From the NCBI GenBank assembly GCA_002432425.1, contig DJEL01000009.1:483-19178 (forward strand): DNA of 18,696 nt. Direction: 5' to 3'. Position 1 is the stretch's first letter. Each line of letters starts with the position of its first letter. Below the pieces are notes generated by a model. The model did no database searches. It saw only the letters and a list, made by a program, of their open reading frames with translations, and was not told the DNA's origin. The position numbers and the translations under genes were made by a program. This document shows positions 7,252 through 14,717 of the stretch, in pieces. The DNA comes from Lachnospiraceae bacterium UBA5899. Lineage in GTDB: Bacteria; Bacillota; Clostridia; Lachnospirales; Lachnospiraceae.

Positions 7252-8658
7252 ATGAAAAGAAAAGCATTAAGCATTCTGCTTACTGTAGCTACCGTAGCTA
7301 CAATGCTTGTTGGATGTGGCGACACAACTACAAACAATGACACACCTGCAAGCACAACTCCTGTTGAAAGCACTTCTGTTGAATCTACCGATGCAGCAAG
7401 TACTGACGCAGATGTAGCAGCTGATGAAGGCAAAGTCTTGAACATCTACTGCTGGAACGAGGAATTCAAGACTCGTGTAACCGCTCACTATCCTGGATAT
7501 GAAGAAGTAGACGCTACCCATGGTAAGATTGGTGATGTTGATGTAGTTTGGACCATCGTTGCAAACGCAGACAACGCTTACCAGAACAACCTGGATGCTA
7601 CTTTATTAAATCAGGCAGATGCAGCAGCTGATGACAAGATTGATATCTTCCTTGTAGAAGCTGACTACGCTCTGAAATATGTTGACTCAGACTACACAAT
7701 GGCTATCTCTGATCTTGGTATCACAGATGCAGACCTTGCTAACCAGTATCAGTACACCAAGGATATCGTTACCGATTCCAACGGCGTATTGAAGGGTGTT
7801 TCATGGCAGGGATGTCCCGGCGCTTTATTCTACAACAGAGAAGCAGCTAAGGATATCTTAGGTTCCGACGATGCAGCAACTGTTCAGGAAGCTGTTAAGG
7901 ATTGGGATACTTTCGTAGCTACCGCAGCAACCGCTAAGGAAAAAGGCTACAAGATGTGCTCTTCCGTAATGGATACTTATCGTGTATACTCCAACAACGT
8001 AACTTCTAAGTGGGTTGTAGATGGCAAGATCAACATCGACGACAACATCATGAAGTGGGTTGAGGACTCCAAGAAGATGGCTGATGAAGGCTATGCCGGA
8101 ACATACGCACTGTGGTCTGATGACTGGTCTAAGGGCTTCTATCCCGATGGTAAAGTATTCTGCTACTTTGGACCCGCTTGGTTAGTTAACTTCTCCATGG
8201 CTGCTGATGTCGAAGGTTCTATCGGTAACCAGGGTGGCTGGGGTATCACAGAAGGACCTCAGGGCTTCTTCTGGGGCGGTACTTGGATCTGCGCAGCAAC
8301 CGGTACAGACAATGTAAGCCTTATCAAAGACATTATGCTGAAGCTTACCTGTGATGAAGACATCATGAAGGAAATCGTTGAGCAGGATGACGACTTCGTA
8401 AACAACCAGCCTGCAATGGAAGCTATGGCTGCTTCTGATTATACTTCCACAATCCTTGGCGGTGTTAACCCTCTGGGTATCTACGCTGCAGGTGCTAAGT
8501 CCATCGACTTAAGCAACCTTTCCGCTTACGATCAGGGATGTAACGAAGAATTCCAGAATGCTATGAAGGATTACTTCGACGGCAACGTTGACCTTGATAC
8601 TGCTCTTGACAACTTCAAGAAGGCAGTAGTAGTTAAGTATCCGGATTTAACATACTAA
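7252..8658 (+). CDS. ABC transporter sugar-binding lipoprotein, probably cellobiose
   Basis: This 468-residue family-1 type extracellular solute-binding protein is lipid-anchored to the outer face of the membrane. A basic N-terminus (MKRKALS), a hydrophobic core and the lipobox LVGC with acylated C22 form a lipoprotein signal peptide. A Ser/Thr/Asp-rich linker to about residue 58 follows, then the binding domain starting KVLNIYCWNEEF. ATG 7252 is chosen because GGGAGG (7236-7241) precedes it; an in-frame GTG at 7201 lies upstream but would spoil the signal peptide. A strong terminator follows, so it is probably made in excess over the permeases. Codon choice (GCT, GGT, AAC) looks tuned for high expression. 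The cellobiose substrate is inferred from the divergent phosphorylase gene. Confidence 0.9.
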   Translation: MKRKALSILLTVATVATMLVGCGDTTTNNDTPASTTPVESTSVESTDAASTDADVAADEGKVLNIYCWNEEFKTRVTAHYPGYEEVDATHGKIGDVDVVWTIVANADNAYQNNLDATLLNQADAAADDKIDIFLVEADYALKYVDSDYTMAISDLGITDADLANQYQYTKDIVTDSNGVLKGVSWQGCPGALFYNREAAKDILGSDDAATVQEAVKDWDTFVATAATAKEKGYKMCSSVMDTYRVYSNNVTSKWVVDGKINIDDNIMKWVEDSKKMADEGYAGTYALWSDDWSKGFYPDGKVFCYFGPAWLVNFSMAADVEGSIGNQGGWGITEGPQGFFWGGTWICAATGTDNVSLIKDIMLKLTCDEDIMKEIVEQDDDFVNNQPAMEAMAASDYTSTILGGVNPLGIYAAGAKSIDLSNLSAYDQGCNEEFQNAMKDYFDGNVDLDTALDNFKKAVVVKYPDLTY

Positions 8659-8687
8659 TTACTACAAAATAGCAGTTGGTTAAAAAT

Positions 8688-8729
8688 AGCCATGTCTGCC
8701 TGTTGTGTGCAGGCGGGCATGGCTTTTTT
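8688..8729 (+). terminator. Strong (possibly leaky) terminator between binding protein and permeases
   Basis: A 15-bp stem pairs 8688-8702 with 8710-8724 with two G-T pairs and a 7-nt loop, followed by six T (8724-8729). It sits inside the transport operon. It probably sets a high ratio of binding protein to permease by partial termination, since I found no clear promoter between it and the permeases. Confidence 0.88.
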
Positions 8730-8730
8730 G

Positions 8731-8849
8731 AATTTTGAAAAGACATAAGTTAGCAGTAAAGCAGAGCCGGCAGCAAATTACTTGCGGCATGTCTGGCTGC
8801 AAGGATTTACTGCGAGCTCTGTAAAATAATGTAAGTGGAGGCAACACAT
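8731..8849 (+). promoter_or_regulatory. Structured leader ahead of the permease genes
   Basis: The 119-nt gap can fold into nested stems. The outer stem is 8753-8760 with 8806-8813 (8 bp, perfect), the middle is 8765-8770 with 8793-8798 (one G-T), and the inner is 8773-8776 with 8782-8785. In addition 8762-8767 is fully complementary to 8816-8821; this pairing crosses the outer stem, so it is either a pseudoknot or an alternative state. I see no good sigma-A promoter in it. It may stabilise the processed permease mRNA or act as a regulatory RNA; I recognise no known riboswitch class. Confidence 0.45.
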
Positions 8850-9767
8850 ATGTCAAAAGTGAAAGTTAAAAAGGGAAAGGTAGTAAGCTATAATAGATGG
8901 GGCTATATATTCTTAATACCTTTCATTGTAGTATACGTTGTTTTTCAGTTAATTCCTTTGTTTAAGACTGTTTATAACAGCTTCATGGAAAACTACATGT
9001 CCGGTCTGACCCACATTGGACCCAGATTTATCGGATTTGACAACTTCAAGGAAATGTTCACCAACCCGGATGTCTGGACCTATTTCAGGAATACTATGAT
9101 TATGTGGGTATTGGGCTTCGTTCCGCAGATTCTTGTTTCCTTGCTCTTAGGCGCATGGTTCTCCGATCCCAGCCTCAGACTGAAGGGAACCAGATTTTTC
9201 AAGACCGTTATTTATCTGCCGAACTTAATCATGGCATCCGCATTCTCCATGCTATTCTTCGTCCTGTTCTCTGATGGTGGACCTATCAATGATATTTTAA
9301 TGTCTTTACATATTATTGATGAACCTTATAAATTCTTAAGCAATACATGGAGCACCAGAGGCTTGGTAGCAGCCATGAACTTCTTAATGTGGTTTGGTAA
9401 TACCACCATTCTTCTGATGGCAGGTATGATGGGTATTGATACCGCATTGTTTGAAGCGGCGGAAGTAGACGGTGCAACATCTACACAGGTATTCTTTCGT
9501 ATCACTCTGCCGATGTTAAAGCCGATTTTGATTTACGTTATGATTACTTCCTTAATCGGTGGTCTGCAGATGTTCGATGTACCTCAGATTTTAACAGATG
9601 GTAAAGGTAGCCCGGCTAATTCTACCATGACCATGATTATGTATCTGAACAAACACTTATTCAGTAAGAACTATGGTAAGGGCGGTGCACTTTCCGTTAT
9701 CCTGTTTATTATAACCGGTATCTTAAGCCTTATCGTATTTAAGTTCTCAAACAACAAGGATAAGTAG
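8850..9767 (+). CDS. ABC sugar transporter permease, MalF type
   Basis: This 305-residue inner-membrane permease subunit of a carbohydrate (CUT1-type) ABC importer has about six hydrophobic helices. The cytosolic EAA loop that contacts the ATPase is visible near residues 202-227, containing EAAEVDGATSTQVFF. ATG 8850 is used because GTGGAGG (8835-8841) sits 8 nt upstream; the in-frame GTG at 8835 overlaps that site. It forms a heterodimer with the next gene, whose ATG lies 12 bp downstream. No ATP-binding subunit is encoded nearby; a shared MsmK-like ATPase elsewhere is the usual arrangement for this family in Firmicutes. Confidence 0.93.
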   Translation: MSKVKVKKGKVVSYNRWGYIFLIPFIVVYVVFQLIPLFKTVYNSFMENYMSGLTHIGPRFIGFDNFKEMFTNPDVWTYFRNTMIMWVLGFVPQILVSLLLGAWFSDPSLRLKGTRFFKTVIYLPNLIMASAFSMLFFVLFSDGGPINDILMSLHIIDEPYKFLSNTWSTRGLVAAMNFLMWFGNTTILLMAGMMGIDTALFEAAEVDGATSTQVFFRITLPMLKPILIYVMITSLIGGLQMFDVPQILTDGKGSPANSTMTMIMYLNKHLFSKNYGKGGALSVILFIITGILSLIVFKFSNNKDK

Positions 9768-9779
9768 GAGGTGTAGGAA

Positions 9780-10646
9780 ATGAGATCAGAAGTAGCACAG
9801 AAAAAAAGTAAGGGCCTTGGAGTGGGCACAAGAAGAGTTATCTCTTATGTAGTATTAGTACTTCTTTCCTTCCTCTGCCTGTTTTGGTTTTACATTTTGT
9901 TTATTAACTCAACACGGTCTAACGGTGAATTGACAAGGGGATTTACATTGCTTCCCAGTACACATTTCCTGGAAAACTGGACCAATGTCATGAAGGGCAG
10001 CCAGCCGGTTGTCAGCGGTATGATTAACAGCTGTATTATTGCTATCTGTAGTGCGGTTCTTTGTACATATTTTTCTACCATGACCGCTTATGCCATTCAC
10101 GTATATGATTTCAAGCTGAAGAAGTTTATCGCAACCTTCATTCTGGCAGTCATGATGATTCCTACCCAGGTTACCGCACTTGGTTTTATCGACTTGGTAG
10201 ATAACCTGAATTTAATGAACAACTTCATTCCGTTAATCATTCCTTCCATTGCAGCTCCTGTTACTTACTTCTATATGAAGCAGTACATGGAGAGTACCCT
10301 TCCTCTTTCCTTAGTGGAAGCAGCCAGAATTGATGGTTCCGGTGAGGTAAGAACCTTCAACAGTATTGTATTACCGCTTATGAAGCCGGCGATTTCCGTA
10401 CAGGCAATCTTCACCTTTGTAAGCAGCTGGAACAACTACTTCCAGCCGGCGTTGATTTTGAAGAAAGATAAGGTTAAAACCCTTCCTATCATCATCGCAC
10501 AGTTAAGAAGTGCTGACTGGCTGAAGTTTGATATGGGTCAGGTATACGTAACCATTGTATTCTCCATTTTCCCGGTTATTATTGTTTATTTATTCCTTTC
10601 TAAATACATTGTACAGGGCGTTGCCGCAGGTAGCGTAAAGGGTTAA
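9780..10646 (+). CDS. ABC sugar transporter permease, MalG type
   Basis: This 288-residue partner permease has six predicted membrane helices and an EAA loop near residues 180-205 (EAARIDGSGEVRTF followed by LPLMKP). It begins after an AGGAGG (9766-9771) that overlaps the stop of the upstream permease, with an 8-nt spacer, implying tight co-translation. The C-terminus (AAGSVKG) matches the usual end of MalG-family proteins. It acts with the MalF-type subunit to move sugar delivered by the lipoprotein at 7252. Confidence 0.93.
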   Translation: MRSEVAQKKSKGLGVGTRRVISYVVLVLLSFLCLFWFYILFINSTRSNGELTRGFTLLPSTHFLENWTNVMKGSQPVVSGMINSCIIAICSAVLCTYFSTMTAYAIHVYDFKLKKFIATFILAVMMIPTQVTALGFIDLVDNLNLMNNFIPLIIPSIAAPVTYFYMKQYMESTLPLSLVEAARIDGSGEVRTFNSIVLPLMKPAISVQAIFTFVSSWNNYFQPALILKKDKVKTLPIIIAQLRSADWLKFDMGQVYVTIVFSIFPVIIVYLFLSKYIVQGVAAGSVKG

Positions 10647-10650
10647 ACGT

Positions 10651-12351
10651 ATGAAATTCTCATTTTCCAAGAAATTACTGGTTTTGTTCGCATTTCCGCT
10701 TTTATTGATAGGCGTGATTGTAGCGGCGCTGAGTACCGGTATCTTGCGGAACAATTTGAATACGGAAATACAGAAGGAATTGCAGATTGCTGCAGACTCC
10801 ATTGTCTGTACTTATTCTAATCTGTATGAAGGCGACTATTTTAAGGATCAAAGCGGTAAGCTCTATAAGGGCTCTACCGTTATATCCAGTGATACATCTC
10901 TTCTGGATACACTGAAGGAAAACGTAGGTATTGACACGGCATTTATTTATGACGGAAGTCTGGCAATGACAAGTCTTAAGTATCCGACAGGTGCGAAAGC
11001 ATCCGGAGCTCCTATGGATAAGGAGATTTTGGCGAAGGTGCTGGAAGGAAATGTGGTTTTTGAACAGAACTATATTTTCCAGAAGGTTCGTTACTATGGG
11101 TATTTTACTCCGCTGATTAACTCAGACGGCACAACCGTTGGCGCAGTTTTTGCGGGCAGAACCGCAACGGATGTGGAAAGCCAGATTAACACCGAACTTC
11201 GTAAAATCATTATTCCGACCATAGCCATTATGGTTGCCTTTATGATAATCATTCTGATTTTCGCAAAGAACCTTGCCGGAAAAATGACGTTGACCCGTAA
11301 ATTCCTGGAACAGGTTGCTTCCGGTCACCTGACCAAGAGCGGAAAGATGAAGCACGTAAAGAGCAGAGACGAAATCGGCGATATCTTCAAGATGTCCGTT
11401 ACCTTGCAGGATGAACTCTACAAGATTGTATCCAACATCAAGGAGTCTACCGACAGTCTTTTAGCTTCTTCCAACGGACTGATTACCATATCCAACGGTG
11501 CAACACAGGATGTGGGTGCTATGAAGAAGAGCATGGACGGCATTGTAAAGGATGCTTCCGAGCAGGCGGATAAGGCGGCTGAGTCCGTAGAAAATATCTA
11601 CAACATCAGCACACAGATTGAGTACATCTCCAAAGAAATGACGGATATGTACGATACCGTAAATGCCGTTTCCGTAGCAGAGAAGGATGCTTCCCAGATT
11701 ATGGAAGAATTAAACGATGCCAACCAGGAAATGCTTTATACAATCGGACGTATTGCAGAACAGATTACCGTTACCAATGATTCCGTACAGGCAATCCAGC
11801 AGACAATCGATATGATTCGCAACATTGCGGACGAAACCGATTTGCTGGCGGTAAATGCAAGCATTGAGGCAGCACATGCCGGTGCGGCAGGCCGCGGATT
11901 TGCCGTTATTGCGGAGCAAATCAGTAAGCTGGCAAGTATGTCCGCCGACAATGCAGGTGAAGTAGAAAAGACATTGTCCAGCATTATGGACGAAACAGCC
12001 AAGATGGTTCAGCTTATGGAAGAGACCAAACAGCAGATGGATACACAGGCCGGCAAGATGCAGGAAACTGTAGAGAAGTTTGCTTCCGTGGCACAGGGTG
12101 TAGAAAGCTCCCTGACTAATGTGGAAAGTGTCAACAGCAGTATGGAGACATTGGATGAAGCCAAGGAAAGTGTCTTGGACAGAGTAAAACGTCTTTCCGA
12201 TATTTCCAATCAGTTTGTGGCTGCTGCAGATGATATGATGGAAAACACCAATCATATGAATGAGCGAATGAGACAGCTCGAAGAAACGGCAAACAAACTG
12301 GAAGAGATTTCCGAAGGCTTAAGCGATGGTCTGGACAACTTCAAACTGTAA
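10651..12351 (+). CDS. Methyl-accepting chemotaxis protein in the cellobiose operon
   Basis: This 566-residue transmembrane chemoreceptor has an N-terminal helix (about 8-28), an extracellular domain of about 155 residues resembling a single Cache sensor, and a second helix (about 186-207). A HAMP-like linker (to about 260) and a long signalling coiled coil follow. The hairpin tip near 394-425 has the conserved NASIEAAHAGAAGRGFAV pattern that contacts CheA and CheW. The start lies 4 nt after the MalG-type stop, with only a weak site (AAAGGG), so expression is probably coupled to the permeases. It likely steers swimming toward the imported sugar or senses the loaded binding protein; that is inference from operon position. 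No chemotaxis kinase or flagellar genes are in the window. Confidence 0.93.
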   Translation: MKFSFSKKLLVLFAFPLLLIGVIVAALSTGILRNNLNTEIQKELQIAADSIVCTYSNLYEGDYFKDQSGKLYKGSTVISSDTSLLDTLKENVGIDTAFIYDGSLAMTSLKYPTGAKASGAPMDKEILAKVLEGNVVFEQNYIFQKVRYYGYFTPLINSDGTTVGAVFAGRTATDVESQINTELRKIIIPTIAIMVAFMIIILIFAKNLAGKMTLTRKFLEQVASGHLTKSGKMKHVKSRDEIGDIFKMSVTLQDELYKIVSNIKESTDSLLASSNGLITISNGATQDVGAMKKSMDGIVKDASEQADKAAESVENIYNISTQIEYISKEMTDMYDTVNAVSVAEKDASQIMEELNDANQEMLYTIGRIAEQITVTNDSVQAIQQTIDMIRNIADETDLLAVNASIEAAHAGAAGRGFAVIAEQISKLASMSADNAGEVEKTLSSIMDETAKMVQLMEETKQQMDTQAGKMQETVEKFASVAQGVESSLTNVESVNSSMETLDEAKESVLDRVKRLSDISNQFVAAADDMMENTNHMNERMRQLEETANKLEEISEGLSDGLDNFKL

Positions 12352-12391
12352 AATTTTATAAAAAGTTTAGGAAACCTTCTTTTGGGGTTTA

Positions 12392-12420
12392 TTTACGCAA
12401 ACAGAGGAGCATGTTATAAT
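12392..12420 (+). promoter_or_regulatory. Promoter of the HAAS-domain gene
   Basis: The -35 is TTTACG (12392-12397), the spacer is 17 nt and the -10 is a perfect TATAAT (12415-12420). A second TATAAT at 12451-12456 lacks a recognisable -35. Only a weak hairpin (AAACC/GGTTT near 12373-12390) separates this from the chemoreceptor stop, so readthrough is possible. Confidence 0.55.
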
Positions 12421-12535
12421 GTGAACAACATATAGCATGTTCCTTTTTGTTATAATGAAAGTTATAAAAAGGAAATATAACGGTTCTGCATGGAAGTATG
12501 TGCGGGAAAAGAGGATTTGGAGAGGAACGAGGAGT

Positions 12536-12988
12536 ATGGACAGAGTTACCTTTATCAACGAATTGAGAGCAGCACTTGCCAGCCGGGTAAATCCACAGGT
12601 GGTGAATGAAAATATAAATTATTACGAAGAGTATATTAACACGGAAGTCCGGAAGGGCAGAAGTGAGGATGAGGTCATTGACGGTCTGGGCGACCCCAGA
12701 CTTTTGGCAAGAAATATTGCAGATGCGGAGAAGAGAGCCGCAGCTTCCTCTGCTTATGAAAGCTCCGAGGAATATATTTATGAAGATGCCGATACCGGCG
12801 AAAATAACGGTCCCAAGGTTAAGGTACACCATGTGCCGCTTTGGCTGGTTATTCTGATTGCGGTGCTGGTACTGGTTTTTATTCTGGCGGCAGCTTTTTC
12901 CATCCTGTCCGTATTGCTGCCGGTTCTTATTCCTGTTGCCTGTGTGATACTGATTTTCAGGCTGGTGCAGCGGAGCGGCTGGCTATAA
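12536..12988 (+). CDS. HAAS/DUF1700-type small membrane protein
   Basis: This protein has 150 residues. The N-terminal 60 match the HAAS signalling domain pattern: FINELRAAL, NYYEEYINTEV, and DEVIDGLGDPRLLARNI. A variable linker follows, then one long or two short hydrophobic helices (about 102-145). HAAS proteins are commonly paired with PadR-type repressors in Firmicutes, but none is adjacent here. ATG 12536 is selected because it opens directly into the domain and AGAGG (12521-12525) lies 10 nt upstream; earlier in-frame ATGs at 12437 and 12458 have no ribosome binding site. Its physiological role is unknown. Confidence 0.8.
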   Translation: MDRVTFINELRAALASRVNPQVVNENINYYEEYINTEVRKGRSEDEVIDGLGDPRLLARNIADAEKRAAASSAYESSEEYIYEDADTGENNGPKVKVHHVPLWLVILIAVLVLVFILAAAFSILSVLLPVLIPVACVILIFRLVQRSGWL

Positions 12989-13019
12989 TGCTATCATAAA
13001 GAAAAAATAAGTGTAAAAT

Positions 13020-13050
13020 AATGAGCCACCAGGGGGGCTGGTGGCTCATT
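13020..13050. other. Perfect 13-bp hairpin with a GGGGG loop
   Basis: 13020-13032 pairs perfectly with 13038-13050 around five G. It lies about 30 nt after the HAAS stop and is the probable 3' end structure of that gene, but no T run follows on the plus strand. On the minus strand a broken T-rich tract follows. The rest of 12989-13199 is AT-rich and shows no gene. Confidence 0.6.
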
Positions 13051-13199
13051 GAGGGGAGTATAAATAAAATATAAGGGGTGTGAAAGAAATACTAATGCGT
13101 TCCTGTTCACGCTTTGATTATATAATACTTTAGTACTAAAAGCAATAAAAAATAGTAAAAAAGTCCTATAAAATTTTTGTAAAATCTTAATTTTCAAGT

Positions 13200-13228
13200 G
13201 TATAAATTTTCTGTTGTCAGACATACTA
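13200..13228 (+). promoter_or_regulatory. Sigma-G-like (forespore) promoter
   Basis: GTATA (13200-13204) fits the sigma-G -35 pattern G-H-A-T-R. CATACTA (13222-13228) fits the -10 pattern CATnHTA, with a 17-nt spacer. It ends 36 bp before the ATG of the Asn/Gln-rich gene. No convincing sigma-A promoter sits at the same place. Confidence 0.5.
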
Positions 13229-13264
13229 ACGGTGTAACAACAAAACCATTAGGAGGGCTTTTAT

Positions 13265-13429
13265 ATGTCTAACAATAATCAGAACAATAACAATCAGAAT
13301 CAGTATGACAACTGCTCCAACAGTATGCAGAAAAATAACCAGAATCAGCAGAACAAGAAGCAGAACAATCAGCAGAATAACCAGCAGAACAGCCAGAAAA
13401 ACCAGGACGAGCAGAAGTATAACTTTTAG
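13265..13429 (+). CDS. 54-residue Asn/Gln-rich protein, candidate small spore protein
   Basis: This tiny soluble protein begins MSNNNQNNNNQNQYDNC and ends DEQKYNF. I count 21 Asn and 15 Gln in 54 residues (about two thirds), one Cys and no hydrophobic segment. An AGGAGGG (13251-13257) with 7-nt spacer gives it a strong translation start, and a clean terminator follows, so it is a real monocistronic gene despite its size. Composition and the sigma-G-like promoter resemble gamma-type small acid-soluble spore proteins (SspE-like), which serve as an amino-acid store. I see no repeat or motif that proves this. It could instead be a low-complexity coat or phase-separating protein. Confidence 0.75.
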   Translation: MSNNNQNNNNQNQYDNCSNSMQKNNQNQQNKKQNNQQNNQQNSQKNQDEQKYNF

Positions 13430-13463
13430 TTTATTTTCTGTTTGCGGTTATTTTGCATAAAGA

Positions 13464-13508
13464 TGCAGTCACCCGACGGAGTATCTCCGGCAGGTGGCTG
13501 TATTTTTG
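13464..13508 (+). terminator. Terminator of the Asn/Gln-rich gene
   Basis: An outer stem pairs 13464-13473 with about 13492-13502 (TGCAGTCACC with GGTGGCTGTA, G-T tolerated), and an inner CGGAG/CTCCG follows. A TATTTTTG tail ends it. It lies about 35 nt after the stop codon. Confidence 0.8.
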
Positions 13509-13509
13509 T

Positions 13510-13538
13510 TTGCCACCGATACAAAAAAATGATATACT
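13510..13538 (+). promoter_or_regulatory. Promoter of the methyltransferase-amidase-rdgB-yfcE operon
   Basis: The -35 is TTGCCA (13510-13515), the spacer is 17 nt and the -10 is TATACT (13533-13538), each one base off consensus. It starts only 2 nt after the preceding terminator and 28 bp ahead of the first ATG. Confidence 0.78.
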
Positions 13539-13565
13539 GAATGGCGAACAGGAAGGATAGAAAAA

Positions 13566-14717
13566 ATGAGACGTTTTGAACTGATTGCGCCCTGCCATTT
13601 CGGTATGGAAGCGGTTTTGAAAAAAGAAATTATAGATTTGGGATACGATGTCACGGAGGTGTCGGACGGCAGAGTTACGTTTTACGGTGATGAGGAAGCT
13701 CTTTGCCGTGCCAATGTTTTTTTGCGGACAGCAGAAAGAATACTGATTAAAGTAGGTTCTTTCCATGCCGAAACCTTTGAAGAGCTGTTTCAGGGAACAA
13801 AAAGCCTTCCGTGGGAAGAATACATACCCGTGAACGGCAGGTTCTGGGTGGCAAAGGCAGGAAGTGTCAAGAGCAAATTGTTCAGTCCTTCCGATATTCA
13901 GTCCATTATGAAAAAAGCCATGGTGGAAAGGCTGAAGGAAGTTTACCATGTAAATTGGTTTGCGGAGGATGGTGAAAGCTATCCGGTGCGTGTCTTTTTA
14001 CTGAAGGATGAAGTGACGGTAGGGCTGGACGGCACGGGAGAGTCCCTGCACAAGAGGGGCTACCGCAAGCTTACCGCCAAGGCGCCCATTGCCGAAAATC
14101 TGGCGGCAGCCATGATTATGCTGACACCGTGGAACAGGGACCGCATCCTGATTGACCCTTTTTGCGGCAGCGGCACCATTCCTATTGAAGCAGCCATGAT
14201 GGCAGCGCAGATTGCACCCGGCATGAAGCGGGATTTCACCTTCCGCAGATGGAAGAATATTATTTCCGACGGTGTGTTTGAGGACACCATAGAAGAAGCG
14301 AACGATATGGTAAATCCGGATATTGTGACGGATATCCAGGGCTTTGATATTGATGACAAAATGGTTTCCATTGCAAGGGAAAATGCAAAAATGGCGGGTG
14401 TTGACCGCCTGATACATTTCCAGAGGCGGGATGTGAAGGATTTGAGTCATCCCAAGAAATACGGATTTATTATTACCAATCCGCCTTACGGGGAACGTCT
14501 GGAGGACAAGAAGGATTTGCCGGAACTGTATAAGACCATCGGCCAGCGTTTTGCCGCACTGGACAGTTTCAGCATGTATCTGATTACGGCATACGACCAG
14601 GCAGAACGGGATATCGGACGCAAGGCGGACAAAAACCGGAAAATTTACAACGGTATGCTTAAAACATACTATTATCAGTTCATGGGGCCTAAGCCGCCCA
14701 GAGAAAAAAGACAATGA
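13566..14717 (+). CDS. THUMP-domain rRNA guanine-N2 methyltransferase (YpsC/RlmL-type)
   Basis: This cytosolic SAM-dependent RNA methyltransferase of 383 residues is about the size of Bacillus YpsC. It corresponds to the N-terminal half of enterobacterial RlmL, which makes m2G in 23S rRNA. A THUMP RNA-binding region covers about 45-155. The Rossmann methyltransferase has the SAM motif DPFCGSGTIPIE near 196-207 and the catalytic TNPPYGERL near 303-311, typical of N2-guanine enzymes. The upstream GGAAGG supports ATG 13566. It is the first gene of a housekeeping operon, and its stop overlaps the next start in ATGA. The exact target base is inferred from the family. Confidence 0.9.
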   Translation: MRRFELIAPCHFGMEAVLKKEIIDLGYDVTEVSDGRVTFYGDEEALCRANVFLRTAERILIKVGSFHAETFEELFQGTKSLPWEEYIPVNGRFWVAKAGSVKSKLFSPSDIQSIMKKAMVERLKEVYHVNWFAEDGESYPVRVFLLKDEVTVGLDGTGESLHKRGYRKLTAKAPIAENLAAAMIMLTPWNRDRILIDPFCGSGTIPIEAAMMAAQIAPGMKRDFTFRRWKNIISDGVFEDTIEEANDMVNPDIVTDIQGFDIDDKMVSIARENAKMAGVDRLIHFQRRDVKDLSHPKKYGFIITNPPYGERLEDKKDLPELYKTIGQRFAALDSFSMYLITAYDQAERDIGRKADKNRKIYNGMLKTYYYQFMGPKPPREKRQ

